A DNA stretch of 64,000 nucleotides from Alphaproteobacteria bacterium (GCA_016779005.1 JADHOL010000002.1:1-64000), one strand, 5' to 3'; numbered from the stretch's first letter, positions 33,791-45,497 are shown. Numbers and translations: made by a program. Notes: generated from the letters alone by a model not told the origin.

Positions 33791-36670
33791 ATGTCTGTTT
33801 TCACCTCTCTCAGCCCCGATATCGCTGATTACCCAATTTTATATCCTTCCATTACCGAAACTCACTGGATTTCAGGTGATGGAGAGGTGTGCACCCCCTC
33901 AAAAGAGGAACTCAGTCAGATGCTGGCCAGTAATAGCCCGCCCTTAATTTGCCACCGTAACTGGACTGAAAAGAAAATTGGCGCAAAACTCGATAAATAT
34001 CTTGATATATTGGAGCTGTTTGCATTTGTTAAACCAGCTGAATTTTGCCTTCCTACGCCTACCGGACTTGCTATTGCAACAGGCCTTGCTCTTCCAAAAA
34101 CAAATTTTGAAAAGGCACTCCTATTACGCTCTGTTGCTTATAATTTGTTAGATAAAATATCCGAAAATGCGCAACTTGCATCTGATACGGAGTCTTATAA
34201 TTCCTTCAAGATGGTAGGAGATATTGCAGAAATGATGGGACAGGGTGGCTGGCATTGGGCTGCCCTTATCCTGCCCGTTTTAGGGCGAAGTGATATTCCA
34301 AAAGCACCTCCTACCCCTGCAGCTGCTGCGATTTGGAATGTGTTAAGCGAAATACAAGATACAGCCCCAAGAGGAGAGCCTGGTATCAAACCTATTCTGC
34401 CTGATATGGCAAGAAATAGATTAACAGAAATGTTAGGGCCAAACTCTGAAATTCGAAAACCGCAAACAGACTATGCAGCAACTAATTGTGTGGTTTTTGA
34501 TCAGCCTGATGCTGGGCCAAATCCGACACTTTTATTGTCTGAAGCTGGAACTGGAATAGGAAAAACCCTTGGCTATCTTGCCCCGGCAAGCCTTTGGGCT
34601 GAAGCAAATGACAGCTCTGTGTGGATATCTACCTATACACGCACCCTGCAACATCAAATTGCGGATGAGCTTCGAAGGCTTCCTGAAAAGCAAAATAATC
34701 CTGAAAAATTTAATAATAATAATGGGCGCAACTCTGCTCAAAATTCTAGAAACAAAGAAACAAGAAGAGTCGTTATTCGTAAAGGTAGGGAGAATTATCT
34801 CTGCCTTCTTAATTTAGACGAAGCATTATCACAGATGCCAGGTCAGCCAGCAAACGCAATCGCGCTTGGCCTTATGGCTCGCTGGGCTAGTGCATCACCA
34901 GACGGAGATTTAACAGGAGCGAGTTTTCCAGCATGGCTTGTCGACCTAATTCAAAGCAGACACACCCTTGGTCTTGCCGATAAACGCGGAGAATGTATTC
35001 ATTCAGCCTGTCGTCACTATCATAAATGTTTTGTAGAAAAGTCTGTGCGAGAGGCTCGGCAGGCAGATATTGTTGTTGCCAATCATGCCCTATTAATTCT
35101 GCAATCTGTTTTCGCACAAAAGGATGATAGGACTTTATCGAGCAGATTGATTTTTGACGAAGGTCATCATGTTTTTGATGCAGCAGATAGTGCCTTTAGT
35201 AGCGCTTTGACAGCGAGCGAAGCCTCAGAGATGCGCAGATGGATTAGAGGGGCTGAAGATGGTCTGAAAGGGCGTGCACATGGATTGCGAAACAGACTCT
35301 CCGAATTAATCTCAGGTGATGAGAAGGCCTTGAGCGAGTTGGAGAGTGTCATTGATGTCGCTCGTGCATTGCCAAGCCGAGGATGGCAAAACCGAATATC
35401 ATCTGCAAGCCAGTTTGGCACTGCAGAGACATTTTTTTCAGCTTTGAGAATATGTTTATATAGCCGTGTTGAGAATACAGAATCGCTCTATGATATCCAA
35501 AGTGAGATTTATCCAGCACCGCTGGATATTATAAAAGCTGCTCAAGATTTTGCAGTCAACTTAACAGCACTTCTAACGCCTCTCACGCAGCTAGAAGCAT
35601 CTTTATTATCTATTATCGACCAAAATTCAGAAAGTTTTGACAACCAGACAAAATCTCGTTTTGAATCCGCTATAAAAAGCCTACAAAGACGTGCAATTAT
35701 GCCCTTAACTTCCTGGCTGTTGCAATTGCAAGATCTTGCATCATCAGAACATGGTGTGACAGGCAGAGATGGTTTTGTAGATTGGATGCAAATAGACCGC
35801 ATTGAAGGCCAAGACAGAGATATTGGCATTTACCGACATTGGCTAGACCCAACCATTCCCTTCAGTGAGGCTGTATTGCAAAAGGCGCATGGCGTTGCCA
35901 TCACGTCAGCCACATTGCGTGATATCAACCTGCCTACAGACCCTAATTCGGCTAAGCAGGAACATAGCGATAATTGGCAAAGTGCGATGCAGATAACAGG
36001 GGCAAGCCATCTTCCCCATCCTGCTATATTCAGCATTCATGACTCGCCCTTTGATTATAAAAATCAAACTTGTATCCTGATCGTAACTGATATCGCAAGA
36101 GAGCGACCGGCGGCAACTGGCGCTGCTATGGCTGCATTGATGAAAGAGGCAGGCGGCGGAAGCCTTGGTTTATTTACCGCCATTCAGAGGCTTAGGGCGA
36201 TTTATCCCTATCTTGCAGGTCAATTAGCCTCAGCTGATATCCCATTATATGCCCAGCATATAGACCAGATGAACCTACAAACATTATTGCAATTATTCAG
36301 AGCAGATAAAAATAGCTGTTTAGTAGGCACCGATGCGGTGCGAGATGGGATAGATGTGCCAGGACAAGCTCTTCGGATGATTTTATATGATAGAGTGCCT
36401 TGGCCGCGTCCAGACATGCTTTTTAAAGCGCGCGCCAAATGGATTGGCAAGAATGAGCTGACAGACAGACTCACTAGAATGAAATTACGCCAGGCATTTG
36501 GAAGACTTATAAGAAGAGCAGATGATAAGGGAATATTTGTAATGCTGGATAGCCGTCTTCCAACGCGGCTGACCTCTGCATTTCCATCGGACGTGACGAT
36601 TGAGCGCTTGCCATTGGCAGATGCCCTTTTTCAGGTTCGTGACTTTCTTGGCCGGCAGGATGAATTATAA
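33791..36670 (+). CDS. ATP-dependent DNA helicase, DinG/XPD-like
   Basis: 959 residues, a superfamily 2 Fe-S helicase. Walker A EAGTGIGKT is near 253, and the DEAH-type box DEGHH near 456. Four cysteines between them (YLC near 336, then GEC, SAC and KC near 400-415) fit the [4Fe-4S] cluster of XPD/DinG. The last motif QAFGRLIRR is near 900. The N-terminal 240 residues are an extra domain typical of the alphaproteobacterial form. It probably unwinds DNA during repair. Monocistronic. Confidence 0.93.
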   Translation: MSVFTSLSPDIADYPILYPSITETHWISGDGEVCTPSKEELSQMLASNSPPLICHRNWTEKKIGAKLDKYLDILELFAFVKPAEFCLPTPTGLAIATGLALPKTNFEKALLLRSVAYNLLDKISENAQLASDTESYNSFKMVGDIAEMMGQGGWHWAALILPVLGRSDIPKAPPTPAAAAIWNVLSEIQDTAPRGEPGIKPILPDMARNRLTEMLGPNSEIRKPQTDYAATNCVVFDQPDAGPNPTLLLSEAGTGIGKTLGYLAPASLWAEANDSSVWISTYTRTLQHQIADELRRLPEKQNNPEKFNNNNGRNSAQNSRNKETRRVVIRKGRENYLCLLNLDEALSQMPGQPANAIALGLMARWASASPDGDLTGASFPAWLVDLIQSRHTLGLADKRGECIHSACRHYHKCFVEKSVREARQADIVVANHALLILQSVFAQKDDRTLSSRLIFDEGHHVFDAADSAFSSALTASEASEMRRWIRGAEDGLKGRAHGLRNRLSELISGDEKALSELESVIDVARALPSRGWQNRISSASQFGTAETFFSALRICLYSRVENTESLYDIQSEIYPAPLDIIKAAQDFAVNLTALLTPLTQLEASLLSIIDQNSESFDNQTKSRFESAIKSLQRRAIMPLTSWLLQLQDLASSEHGVTGRDGFVDWMQIDRIEGQDRDIGIYRHWLDPTIPFSEAVLQKAHGVAITSATLRDINLPTDPNSAKQEHSDNWQSAMQITGASHLPHPAIFSIHDSPFDYKNQTCILIVTDIARERPAATGAAMAALMKEAGGGSLGLFTAIQRLRAIYPYLAGQLASADIPLYAQHIDQMNLQTLLQLFRADKNSCLVGTDAVRDGIDVPGQALRMILYDRVPWPRPDMLFKARAKWIGKNELTDRLTRMKLRQAFGRLIRRADDKGIFVMLDSRLPTRLTSAFPSDVTIERLPLADALFQVRDFLGRQDEL

Positions 36671-36700
36671 CATATATGCCCATTAATCTCGCCCATTAGT

Positions 36701-36734
36701 AAAAAAAGCTGGATAGAAATATTCTATCCAGCTT
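36701..36734 (-). terminator. Rho-independent terminator of groESL
   Basis: A perfect 13-bp inverted repeat (36706-36718 and 36722-36734) with a 3-base loop. On the minus strand, after the groEL stop, it is followed by TTTTTTTA. It also lies just after the convergent helicase gene and could act on both strands, although the T tract favours groEL. Confidence 0.9.
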
Positions 36735-36768
36735 CCAAATATTATTTATGAATAGGCAACAGGGTTAT

Positions 36769-38433
<1,665 letters not shown>

Positions 38434-38528
38434 CTAATTTTCAAAAAAGTTAATTCATATAAACTAACGCTTAACAAAAATACCTGTTACTGCCAGTTTT
38501 TGCTGTGCGTTGATATTTGGGACAAGAA

Positions 38529-38816
38529 TTAATCCAAAATTCCCATAATATCTGATTCTTTCATTATCAGATAATCTGTTCCGTCAATCTTGACTTCGGT
38601 ACCAGACCATTTGCCAAATAGAACAGTATCACCTGCTTTTACGTCCAATGGATGTACTTTGCCTTGCTCATCGCGCGCGCCTGCGCCAGCAGATACAATT
38701 TTTCCCTGCATTGGTTTTTCTTTTGCTGTATCTGGTATGATAATACCACCAGCTGTTTTTTCCTCAGATTCAAGGCGTTCAACGAGAACGCGGTCGTGAA
38801 GTGGTCGGAAATTCAT
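38529..38816 (-). CDS. groS: 10 kDa co-chaperonin GroES
   Basis: 95 residues, normal length. The N-terminus [14 protein letters not shown], the mobile loop [16 protein letters not shown] and the C-terminal DIMGILD are those of GroES. GGAG lies close before the ATG. It is the first gene of the groESL operon. Confidence 0.99.
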   Translation of the reverse strand: MNFRPLHDRVLVERLESEEKTAGGIIIPDTAKEKPMQGKIVSAGAGARDEQGKVHPLDVKAGDTVLFGKWSGTEVKIDGTDYLIMKESDIMGILD

Positions 38817-38856
38817 GCCTTCATCTCCAAAAATTAAAGGTTACATTTCTAGTTAT

Positions 38857-38883
38857 TTAGCACTCTAATCATGAGAGTGCCAA
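38857..38883 (-). promoter_or_regulatory. CIRCE operator (HrcA binding site)
   Basis: TTAGCACTC (38857-38865), nine spacer bases, GAGTGCCAA (38875-38883). This is the CIRCE inverted repeat TTAGCACTC-N9-GAGTGCTAA with a single mismatch. It lies 40 bases before groES and just downstream of the predicted promoter, so HrcA would block transcription from there. hrcA itself is not in the window. Confidence 0.95.
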
Positions 38884-38894
38884 TACTGCCTGCG

Positions 38895-38924
38895 TATGTG
38901 GGCTTTTGCCTGTTGTATGTCAAG
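38895..38924 (-). promoter_or_regulatory. Predicted heat-shock (RpoH-type) promoter of groESL
   Basis: On the minus strand CTTGACA (38924-38918) is followed after 15 bases by CCCACATA (38902-38895). This resembles the sigma-32 pattern CTTGAA ... CCCCATNT; the TTGACA part would also suit the housekeeping sigma factor. The predicted start would fall next to the CIRCE element. Confidence 0.6.
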
Positions 38925-39020
38925 TATAGCTAGAAAAAAATTTTAGATTTTTTTTGCAAATTCATCTCTTTAGAGAAAAAAATAGCAACATTACCGCTCT
39001 TTAAAAAAGGGGCTTTAATC

Positions 39021-40088
39021 TTGGAGAACAGGTATGATATTAATCCGCCAAAATCTGGAGTAAAAAGACGGATTATGCATTTACTGAAATTCAATGACAG
39101 CACTAATACTAAAATAGTGGCGTACTGGCTCTATATGATGGCTATTCTGGTGGGAATGATGGTTATCATTGGCGGTATCACACGCCTTACAGGGTCAGGG
39201 CTATCTATGGCAGAATGGCGACCACTAATCGGAACGCTTCCCCCTCTTAATAATGCCGAGTGGATGCGTGTATTTGAGCTTTATAAAAGCACGCCTGAAT
39301 ATCAGCAGCTAAATTTCGGAATGCAAATGGGCGCGTTTAAACAAATATTCTTTTGGGAATATTTCCACCGGTTATGGGGACGGCTTTTAGGGCTGGTTTA
39401 CGTGCTTCCGCTGATTTATTTCTTTGTGCAAGGGCGCATTCCTGCCGGGTATCGACTTCCCTTAATTGGGCTTGCCTTGGCTGGCGGCTTTCAAGGTGTT
39501 GTTGGCTGGTGGATGGTTGTATCAGGTCTTGCTGACGAGCCAACAGTTTCCCAATACCGGCTTGCCACACATCTTAGTATCGCACTGGGGATTTTTACCT
39601 GTTTAATGTGGCTTGCCCAATCCTTATCAGCTGGCAAATCAAAGTTTAAATTCGGCGTACCTGCTTTTGTATTTGCCCTTATATTTGTCACCATAATAGC
39701 GGGCGCGTTTGTGGCTGGAATGGATGCAGGGTTGCTATATAATCATTATCCTTTAATGGGCGATGGATTTGTCCCTGCCGAATATGGGGAGAAAGGATTA
39801 TCCGATCCGTTTGAAAATCCAGCATCTGCACAGTTTCATCATCGCTGGATTGCACTAATTGCGACAGTGGGAGTTATTTATTTATGGCGCTGTGCTCTGT
39901 CTGCTGGAGTTGCCGTTAGACGTGCCTATCTTATGATTGTCATCGTCTTTGGTCAGTTCGCGCTTGGCATTTTAACATTGATTAATGCAGCCCCTGTTCA
40001 TTTAGGCGCAATGCATCAAACAGGCGCATTATTGCTACTTGCTACAAGCTTGTCGGTAATACATTGCCTTTACCGTGAAACAGCCTGA
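39021..40088 (+). CDS. ctaA: Heme A synthase (COX15/CtaA)
   Basis: 355 residues, about eight membrane helices. It oxidises the C8 methyl of heme O to the formyl of heme A for cytochrome oxidase. GGITRLTGSGLSM, the His of EYFHRLWGR and the late HHRW and MHQTGA histidines mark the COX15 type. The TTG start at 39021 has AAGGGG upstream; an ATG at 39075 is a possible alternative, so the first 18 residues are uncertain. Confidence 0.95.
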   Translation: MENRYDINPPKSGVKRRIMHLLKFNDSTNTKIVAYWLYMMAILVGMMVIIGGITRLTGSGLSMAEWRPLIGTLPPLNNAEWMRVFELYKSTPEYQQLNFGMQMGAFKQIFFWEYFHRLWGRLLGLVYVLPLIYFFVQGRIPAGYRLPLIGLALAGGFQGVVGWWMVVSGLADEPTVSQYRLATHLSIALGIFTCLMWLAQSLSAGKSKFKFGVPAFVFALIFVTIIAGAFVAGMDAGLLYNHYPLMGDGFVPAEYGEKGLSDPFENPASAQFHHRWIALIATVGVIYLWRCALSAGVAVRRAYLMIVIVFGQFALGILTLINAAPVHLGAMHQTGALLLLATSLSVIHCLYRETA

Positions 40089-40185
40089 CATAATACTTAA
40101 CTGCTGAAAAAACGTGACATAAATACACGATAAATAAGATGGCTCAAAATTTAGCGCGTTCTATTACTTGTGTATCACATCTATA

Positions 40186-41961
40186 TCATTGAGGCGTTTT
40201 TGGCTGAATGATGGCTTTTCGTATATGCAATTCATTTAGCTGCTTGTCATCTACAAGCGAAGGTGCGGACATCATTAGATCTTCGGCTTTTCCATTCATT
40301 GGGAATAGAATAATTTCTCTGATATTGGGCTCTTCTGCGATTAGCATAACCATTCTGTCAATTCCAGGTGCTATGCCCCCGTGAGGCGGTGCGCCAAACT
40401 TAAACGCACCTATCATTGCTGGAAATTTCTCATCAACCACTTCAGGACCGTAGCCTGCTATATCAAAGGCGCGATACATTACGTCTGGTAGGTGATTTCT
40501 GATAGCACCGCTTGATAGCTCAATTCCATTACAAACAAGGTCATATTGCCATGCTTTGATATCAAGGGGATCTTGTGTGTCAAGTGCGTCCATGCCGCCT
40601 TGAGGCATAGAAAACGGATTGTGAGAGAATTCAATTTTACCAGTTTGCTCATCTTTTTCAAACATTGGAAAATCTACAATCCAACAAAATTTAAAGAGGG
40701 TTTCATCTATAAGTTTTTGCTCTGTTCCAATGCGTATGCGCGCACGTCCAGCAAGAGATGCTGCATCATCCATTGCAGCACACGCAAAAAATACCGCGTC
40801 CCCATTTTCAAGATTCAGTCTGGTTTTAATTTCATTTGATTTTTCCTGACCGAGTGCTTTGGCAACAGGACCCCTTGCTTCATCTTCTCCAAAAATAATA
40901 TAGCCAAGTCCAGGGGCGCCCTCTGATTGCGCCCAACTATTCATTCTATCTGCAATAGCGCGGCTACCACATTTTGGCCCTGGAATGGCTCTCACGACAG
41001 CACCTTTTTCTATATTTTTTGCAAAAATAGAGAAATCAGAGCCCGCGAAAACATCTGTTACATCGCCAATCTCAATCGGAATCCGCAAATCAGGCTTATC
41101 ATTTCCATATTTAAGCATGGAATCGGCATAGGAAATATGAACAAAATCAGGATCAATTTTTCGCTCAGAAAATTCTTCAAACACGCCTTTTATAACAGGC
41201 TCAACGGCGGCAAAGACATCTGCCTGTTCAACAAAGCTCATCTCAAGATCTAATTGATAGAATTCACCAGGGCTTCTATCTGCTCTGCTATCCTCATCTC
41301 TGAAACACGGTGCTATCTGGAAATATTTATCAAATCCAGACATCATAACCAGCTGTTTAAATTGCTGAGGCGCTTGTGGTAATGCATAAAATTTACCAGG
41401 GTGCAATCTTGCTGGAACAAGAAAATCTCTTGCACCCTCAGGAGAGGAAGCCGTTAGAATAGGGGTTTGAAACTCAGTAAATCCTAGCTCAATCATTCTA
41501 TTTCGAATTGATTGAATTATCTGACCACGTAGCACTATATTCTGGTGTGGACGCGAGCGACGAAGGTCAAGATACCTATATCGAAGCCGTGTTTCCTCAC
41601 CTGCATCCTCGTCCGAATTAACCTGTAATGGCAATGTATCTGCGGCTGACTGAACAATTATATCTGCTATCGCAACTTCAATCTCCCCAGTAGCGAGATT
41701 TTTATTAATTGTGTCATCACTTCGCTTTTTAACAATTCCTGTTATCGTGACCACGCTTTCATTTCGAAGTGATTCAACAATTGAAAATGCGCTATCAGAT
41801 GTATCAATCACACATTGCGTTAATCCGAAATGATCTCTTAAATCAACAAAAACAAGAGAGCCGTGATCGCGTTTACGATGAACCCAGCCAGAAATTTTAA
41901 CCTGACTATTCTCGTCCGTTGCTGATATCTCGCCACAATTATGGGTGCGATAAAGATGCAT
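40186..41961 (-). CDS. aspS: Aspartyl-tRNA synthetase
   Basis: 591 residues from the ATG at 41961, with GGAG upstream. The frame is open to 42060, but the first 33 residues there are not family-like. It is the long bacterial type: OB-fold anticodon domain (about 1-110, [10 protein letters not shown]), class II core with motif 2 ([10 protein letters not shown]), the GAD insertion (about 280-410) and motif 3 (GIDRMVMLI). It charges tRNA-Asp; whether it also charges tRNA-Asn cannot be told here. Confidence 0.97.
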   Translation of the reverse strand: MHLYRTHNCGEISATDENSQVKISGWVHRKRDHGSLVFVDLRDHFGLTQCVIDTSDSAFSIVESLRNESVVTITGIVKKRSDDTINKNLATGEIEVAIADIIVQSAADTLPLQVNSDEDAGEETRLRYRYLDLRRSRPHQNIVLRGQIIQSIRNRMIELGFTEFQTPILTASSPEGARDFLVPARLHPGKFYALPQAPQQFKQLVMMSGFDKYFQIAPCFRDEDSRADRSPGEFYQLDLEMSFVEQADVFAAVEPVIKGVFEEFSERKIDPDFVHISYADSMLKYGNDKPDLRIPIEIGDVTDVFAGSDFSIFAKNIEKGAVVRAIPGPKCGSRAIADRMNSWAQSEGAPGLGYIIFGEDEARGPVAKALGQEKSNEIKTRLNLENGDAVFFACAAMDDAASLAGRARIRIGTEQKLIDETLFKFCWIVDFPMFEKDEQTGKIEFSHNPFSMPQGGMDALDTQDPLDIKAWQYDLVCNGIELSSGAIRNHLPDVMYRAFDIAGYGPEVVDEKFPAMIGAFKFGAPPHGGIAPGIDRMVMLIAEEPNIREIILFPMNGKAEDLMMSAPSLVDDKQLNELHIRKAIIQPKTPQ

Positions 41962-42039
41962 GATAATGGTCTCCAGAAATCTTTTACTTACGCGCGCAGT
42001 ATGCATCAATTTGCGTAAACTGCAACAAAAACACACATT

Positions 42040-42075
42040 CAAATAAGAGTAAGCAACCAAATAAGAGATAGCAGC
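42040..42075. repeat. 18-bp imperfect tandem duplication
   Basis: CAAATAAGAGTAAGCAAC (42040-42057) is followed by CAAATAAGAGATAGCAGC (42058-42075). It lies in the spacer between the aspS and homocysteine methyltransferase genes. Confidence 0.8.
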
Positions 42076-42088
42076 TTAGTTTGAAATA

Positions 42089-43096
42089 TCAATTACGTCT
42101 TCGCTTAGACCTTGTCCTGCCAGCAGATGTTTCTGGGCTATTATGGTTCAAGTTAACGCCTTCCCAAGCAAGCCCTAACAAATCATCTGCTCTTTCCTGG
42201 GTAAAGGCCTCTTTTGGTCTATTTTGAACTGCCTGTGCCATTGCTTTAATATGAATTGGCGTGGTGCCACAACACCCGCCTATGATTTTTACGCCAAGAT
42301 CACGTGCCAAAACTGCATAATCGGCCATTAATTCAGGGGTTCCTTTATAGCGGATTTGGCCGTTATCATAAGTGGGAATAGCGCAATTTGACTTCGCAAT
42401 AATAAGCTTACCCTCTGTATAGCCGTCAAAATGCGATATAGAGTGAATTAATTCAGCAGGGCCAACTCCGCAATTAGCGCCATAACAAGATAAATCCGAT
42501 GAATGTGCTATCTTAGCAAACTGTTCAGGCTTTACCCCCATCATTGACCTTGCAGATGTATCAATGGTCATTGTTGCGCAAACAGGCAACCCCGTCATTA
42601 ATGCAGCTTCAAGAGCTGATTGAAACTCTTCTATTGAAGACATTGTTTCGATCCAAATAGCATCTACGCCGCCTTCTTGTAGAGCCATGCATTGTTCTTT
42701 AAATGCTGCAACTGCCATTTCATGATTTAAGGCTCCAAGCGGCGAGAACAGCTCTCCTGTAGGGCCAACAGAGCCAGCGACAATCACTGGCTTATCTGCC
42801 TCATCTGCTGCCTGCCTTGCCAATTGAGCGGCAGTCGAATTTAATTCAGCGACACGGTTTTCTGATTGATGAAGTTTAAGCCGAAAACTGGTTCCTCCAA
42901 AAGAATTGGTAAGAATCATATCAGAGCCAGCTTTTATAAACTCACAATGCACGGACTTTATTTGTTTTGGATGTTCAACATTCCATAGCTCTGAGGGATA
43001 TCCAGTCTCTAATCCCTTTTCAAACAAATTAGTTCCTGTTGCCCCATCGGCAAAAATCACCTCATTTTTTAATAAAATTTGGTCAAATTTATTCAT
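42089..43096 (-). CDS. Homocysteine S-methyltransferase family protein (betaine type)
   Basis: 335 residues from the ATG at 43096 (a GTG two codons earlier is possible). The TIM-barrel carries the zinc site: one Cys in YGANCGVGP and a Cys pair in GGCCGTTP. The opening ADGATGTNLFEKG is typical. Close to the alphaproteobacterial betaine-homocysteine methyltransferases, which make methionine from homocysteine with betaine as donor; the donor is inferred. The last ten residues are unusually Arg-rich. Confidence 0.9.
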   Translation of the reverse strand: MNKFDQILLKNEVIFADGATGTNLFEKGLETGYPSELWNVEHPKQIKSVHCEFIKAGSDMILTNSFGGTSFRLKLHQSENRVAELNSTAAQLARQAADEADKPVIVAGSVGPTGELFSPLGALNHEMAVAAFKEQCMALQEGGVDAIWIETMSSIEEFQSALEAALMTGLPVCATMTIDTSARSMMGVKPEQFAKIAHSSDLSCYGANCGVGPAELIHSISHFDGYTEGKLIIAKSNCAIPTYDNGQIRYKGTPELMADYAVLARDLGVKIIGGCCGTTPIHIKAMAQAVQNRPKEAFTQERADDLLGLAWEGVNLNHNSPETSAGRTRSKRRRN

Positions 43097-43178
43097 TGTC
43101 ACGCTTCACTTATCAGAATGAAGGGGCTGATATTGTTAGACTCATTAACTAAATATGACAATTATTACAGAGCGCTCT

Positions 43179-43406
43179 TTAATGTTGTATGCGGTTACGT
43201 AAACGCCTTTTTGGTAAACGCCTTTTTGATTGGCCAGCTGTTAATGCGCGTCTATCATGCAATTTTTCTAAAAGCGTCTTTTGCTCTTGAAAAGATAAAT
43301 CACGCCATTGCCCTATCTCATCTCTGGTTCTAAAGCAGCCCTCACAAAATCCAGTTTCATGAGATATTCGGCACACGCTAGTGCATGGAGATTCTAATTT
43401 TTCCAT
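43179..43406 (-). CDS. DUF1289 family protein
   Basis: 75 residues. SPCTSVCRI and FCEGCFRTRDEIGQW, with four Cys, are diagnostic of DUF1289, small putative metal-binding proteins of unknown function. The basic tail (KRRLPKRRLRNR) is written by an exact 15-bp tandem duplication at 43199-43228. It lies between the homocysteine methyltransferase and the DJ-1-like gene on the same strand. Confidence 0.9.
   Translation of the reverse strand: MEKLESPCTSVCRISHETGFCEGCFRTRDEIGQWRDLSFQEQKTLLEKLHDRRALTAGQSKRRLPKRRLRNRIQH
43199..43228. repeat. Exact 15-bp tandem duplication
   Basis: GTAAACGCCTTTTTG occurs twice in direct contact (43199-43213 and 43214-43228) at the 3' end of the DUF1289 gene. It is in frame and doubles a K-R-R-L-P type segment. 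Confidence 0.95.
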
Positions 43407-43431
43407 AACGCTTATGTGACCTTAAAATAAA

Positions 43432-43968
43432 TTAGGCTGCAACCCCATTATCTGCATCCTGCTTTAACTGGCGGGCAGATACAATCTCAAAAAACCCTTT
43501 AAAAACAGAAGACAAGCCTGAGCCATCGATGCTCCAAAGAACGCAATCTGACTGAACAAAGTTCTTGTCTGAACTCGTATCTGATGCAAACCGTGTATCG
43601 CCTATTACATCCAATAATTTCGAAGCTTCACTGACAAGTAAGATTGGCATGGATTCACGCAGAAAAGCGCGCATTAGCCTAATAGCATGTGGCTCTTCTG
43701 TAAGCGTGTCAATATGTTCAGAACCACCAACAACAATCAGACAATCATAATCAATAGCAAGCGTTTCTGACAATTGTGAATCAGCTGCATAATTAATTCC
43801 ATTGCCTGTTTTTGGATCACTATAAACAAGACCATTATGAGATGATATAATCCTTGCTTGGGCCTGCTGTGCCATTATCGCTTTCTGCAAGGCAATAAAT
43901 TCAGCTTCGTTGAATCCGTTTGCAGTTATCATTGCAATTCTTTTTCCAGTAGAAGCGATATTATTCAT
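43432..43968 (-). CDS. DJ-1/PfpI-like protein lacking the nucleophile cysteine
   Basis: 178 residues, a flavodoxin-like DJ-1/PfpI fold: KRIAMITANGFNEAEF (residues 8-23), the acidic DYDCLIVVGG strand (about 93-102) and the elbow strand PILLVSEASKLL (about 131-142). Active family members have a Cys at the elbow; here that stretch has Ser-Glu-Ala-Ser instead. It therefore looks more like the DJ-1-like C-terminal domain of large catalases, which lacks the Cys. A regulatory or structural role is more likely than an enzymatic one. Confidence 0.82.
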   Translation of the reverse strand: MNNIASTGKRIAMITANGFNEAEFIALQKAIMAQQAQARIISSHNGLVYSDPKTGNGINYAADSQLSETLAIDYDCLIVVGGSEHIDTLTEEPHAIRLMRAFLRESMPILLVSEASKLLDVIGDTRFASDTSSDKNFVQSDCVLWSIDGSGLSSVFKGFFEIVSARQLKQDADNGVAA

Positions 43969-44361
43969 TTATTTTTATCCTTTTTATAAATTGCGTAATC
44001 TCATCCAATAAAGATAAAAATCACCAATATTGTCGTAAATAAGCAAACCAACCATTGGACAGCCATTGATAGGTCTATACGCTAATCGAGCGGCGCATGC
44101 TACAAAACGACTAATCATTACAGGCGCTTAATATATATCAATAATTTTCTAGACGGTCATTTGATAGGAATATGTGACCACATTAAATGCTCGAATGCAT
44201 CTACACTAATTAAATCGTTTTTTCAAGCGCCGCAGAGGTATAATTAGTAAAAAAACTTATCACTAATATTGGTATTGCTTGATTTTATCACTTGTTTTAG
44301 CGGTAAAACTGGGGTTACATGCTCCCCACACATATTACAACAAAGAAATTATGAGAGCGTT
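43969..44361. other. 393-base intergenic region without a recognised gene
   Basis: AT-rich DNA between the divergent DJ-1-like and small lipoprotein genes, so it should hold two promoters. I saw no tRNA, strong hairpin or conserved motif. Short open frames that run in here do not look like genes. Confidence 0.5.
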
Positions 44362-44475
44362 ATGTCTAAAAAAATTCTAACTGTGTTTTTGTTTTCCACT
44401 ATTTTGGCTTTCTCAGCCTGTAGCTCATACCCTACTTGGGTTCCAGAATGGGCTCAGATTAGCGCCAGCGAATAA
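44362..44475 (+). CDS. Small lipoprotein
   Basis: 37 residues from the ATG at 44362, preceded by GAGAG. A Lys-Lys start, a hydrophobic stretch and the lipobox FSAC with Cys20 form a clear lipoprotein signal. The mature part is only 18 residues, with two Trp and two Pro (YPTWVPEWAQ). The frame is open to 44269, but the lipoprotein signal fixes the start. No family recognised. It is alone between large intergenic spaces. Confidence 0.65.
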   Translation: MSKKILTVFLFSTILAFSACSSYPTWVPEWAQISASE

Positions 44476-44763
44476 TAGCAACCGAATAATAGTAAGCCAA
44501 TAATAATGGAAAAGACTTGTTTTTTATCTAACTCAATTTGCTGAAAATAAAAAACAATTCCGAATTCTTTATTGAATTATACATTAGTGTTAAATTAATT
44601 GGATCTCTTGTTGCAACTACTAAAACAAGGTGATAGCTTTTAGATGGCTGACTGGGCTCATCATCTTTGCTAGTGAGATAGAGTCTTTAGATGATACGGT
44701 TACTGATCGTTCTTGTCATTATATGCGTATCATATTCGTACTTCATTCAATTGGGACTTTATT

Positions 44764-45384
44764 ATGACACCTTATGATACTACTGACACACCGAAAAGTG
44801 ATTTTACTGTAAACAAGCCTTCGCGTGATGAAGCGGAAAAAGCAGTTGAAGTTTTACTAAGATGGGCTGGGGATAATCCCCAGCGAGAGGGGCTTTTAGA
44901 CACCCCTGCAAGAGTAGCAAGAGCCTATGAAGAATTCTTTGCAGGTTATACAGAAGACCCTGAACAAATGCTGGAGCGCACCTTCGAGGAAGTTGAGGGA
45001 TATGATGATATCGTCATGCTTCGGGATATTGCGATGCAAAGCCATTGCGAGCATCATTTGGTTCCAATCTTGGGAAAAGCGCATATAGCCTATTTGCCTG
45101 ATACTAGGGTCGTTGGTATTTCTAAATTGGCACGGGTGCTGGATTCATACTCCAGAAGACTGCAAACCCAAGAGACAATGACTTCACAGGTCGCTAACGC
45201 AATACAGAATGCGCTTAAACCTAAAGGGGTTGCTATTTTAATCGATGCACAACATCAATGCATGACAACAAGAGGCGTGAAAAAGCCTGATGTGTCGATG
45301 GTAACAAACCAGTTTACGGGTGAGTTTAAAAAAGACCCCTCATTAAGAGACAGGTTTTACAGGCATATCGAGTTAGGTCGTTAG
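44764..45384 (+). CDS. folE: GTP cyclohydrolase I
   Basis: 206 residues from the ATG at 44764; an upstream in-frame TTG at 44713 is less likely. FolE converts GTP to dihydroneopterin triphosphate for folate. Zinc and active-site residues are visible as Cys and His in HCEHHLVP and Cys in QCMTTRGV. folD of the same pathway lies at 60.9 kb. The 288 bases upstream hold only short AT-rich repeats. Confidence 0.97.
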   Translation: MTPYDTTDTPKSDFTVNKPSRDEAEKAVEVLLRWAGDNPQREGLLDTPARVARAYEEFFAGYTEDPEQMLERTFEEVEGYDDIVMLRDIAMQSHCEHHLVPILGKAHIAYLPDTRVVGISKLARVLDSYSRRLQTQETMTSQVANAIQNALKPKGVAILIDAQHQCMTTRGVKKPDVSMVTNQFTGEFKKDPSLRDRFYRHIELGR

Positions 45385-45497
45385 AACTTAAATAAGCGCA
45401 AATTCATATATAGCTGTTTTACATTACTTGTGGACAGCAACATTACGACTAAGTATATCTTGGCATATAGCTTGCTTGATGGAGGCTGAACGCTGAT

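Noticed and set aside
43969-44361. tRNA or small RNA gene
   Set aside because: No cloverleaf with a TTC-type loop or strong terminator hairpin could be found by eye.
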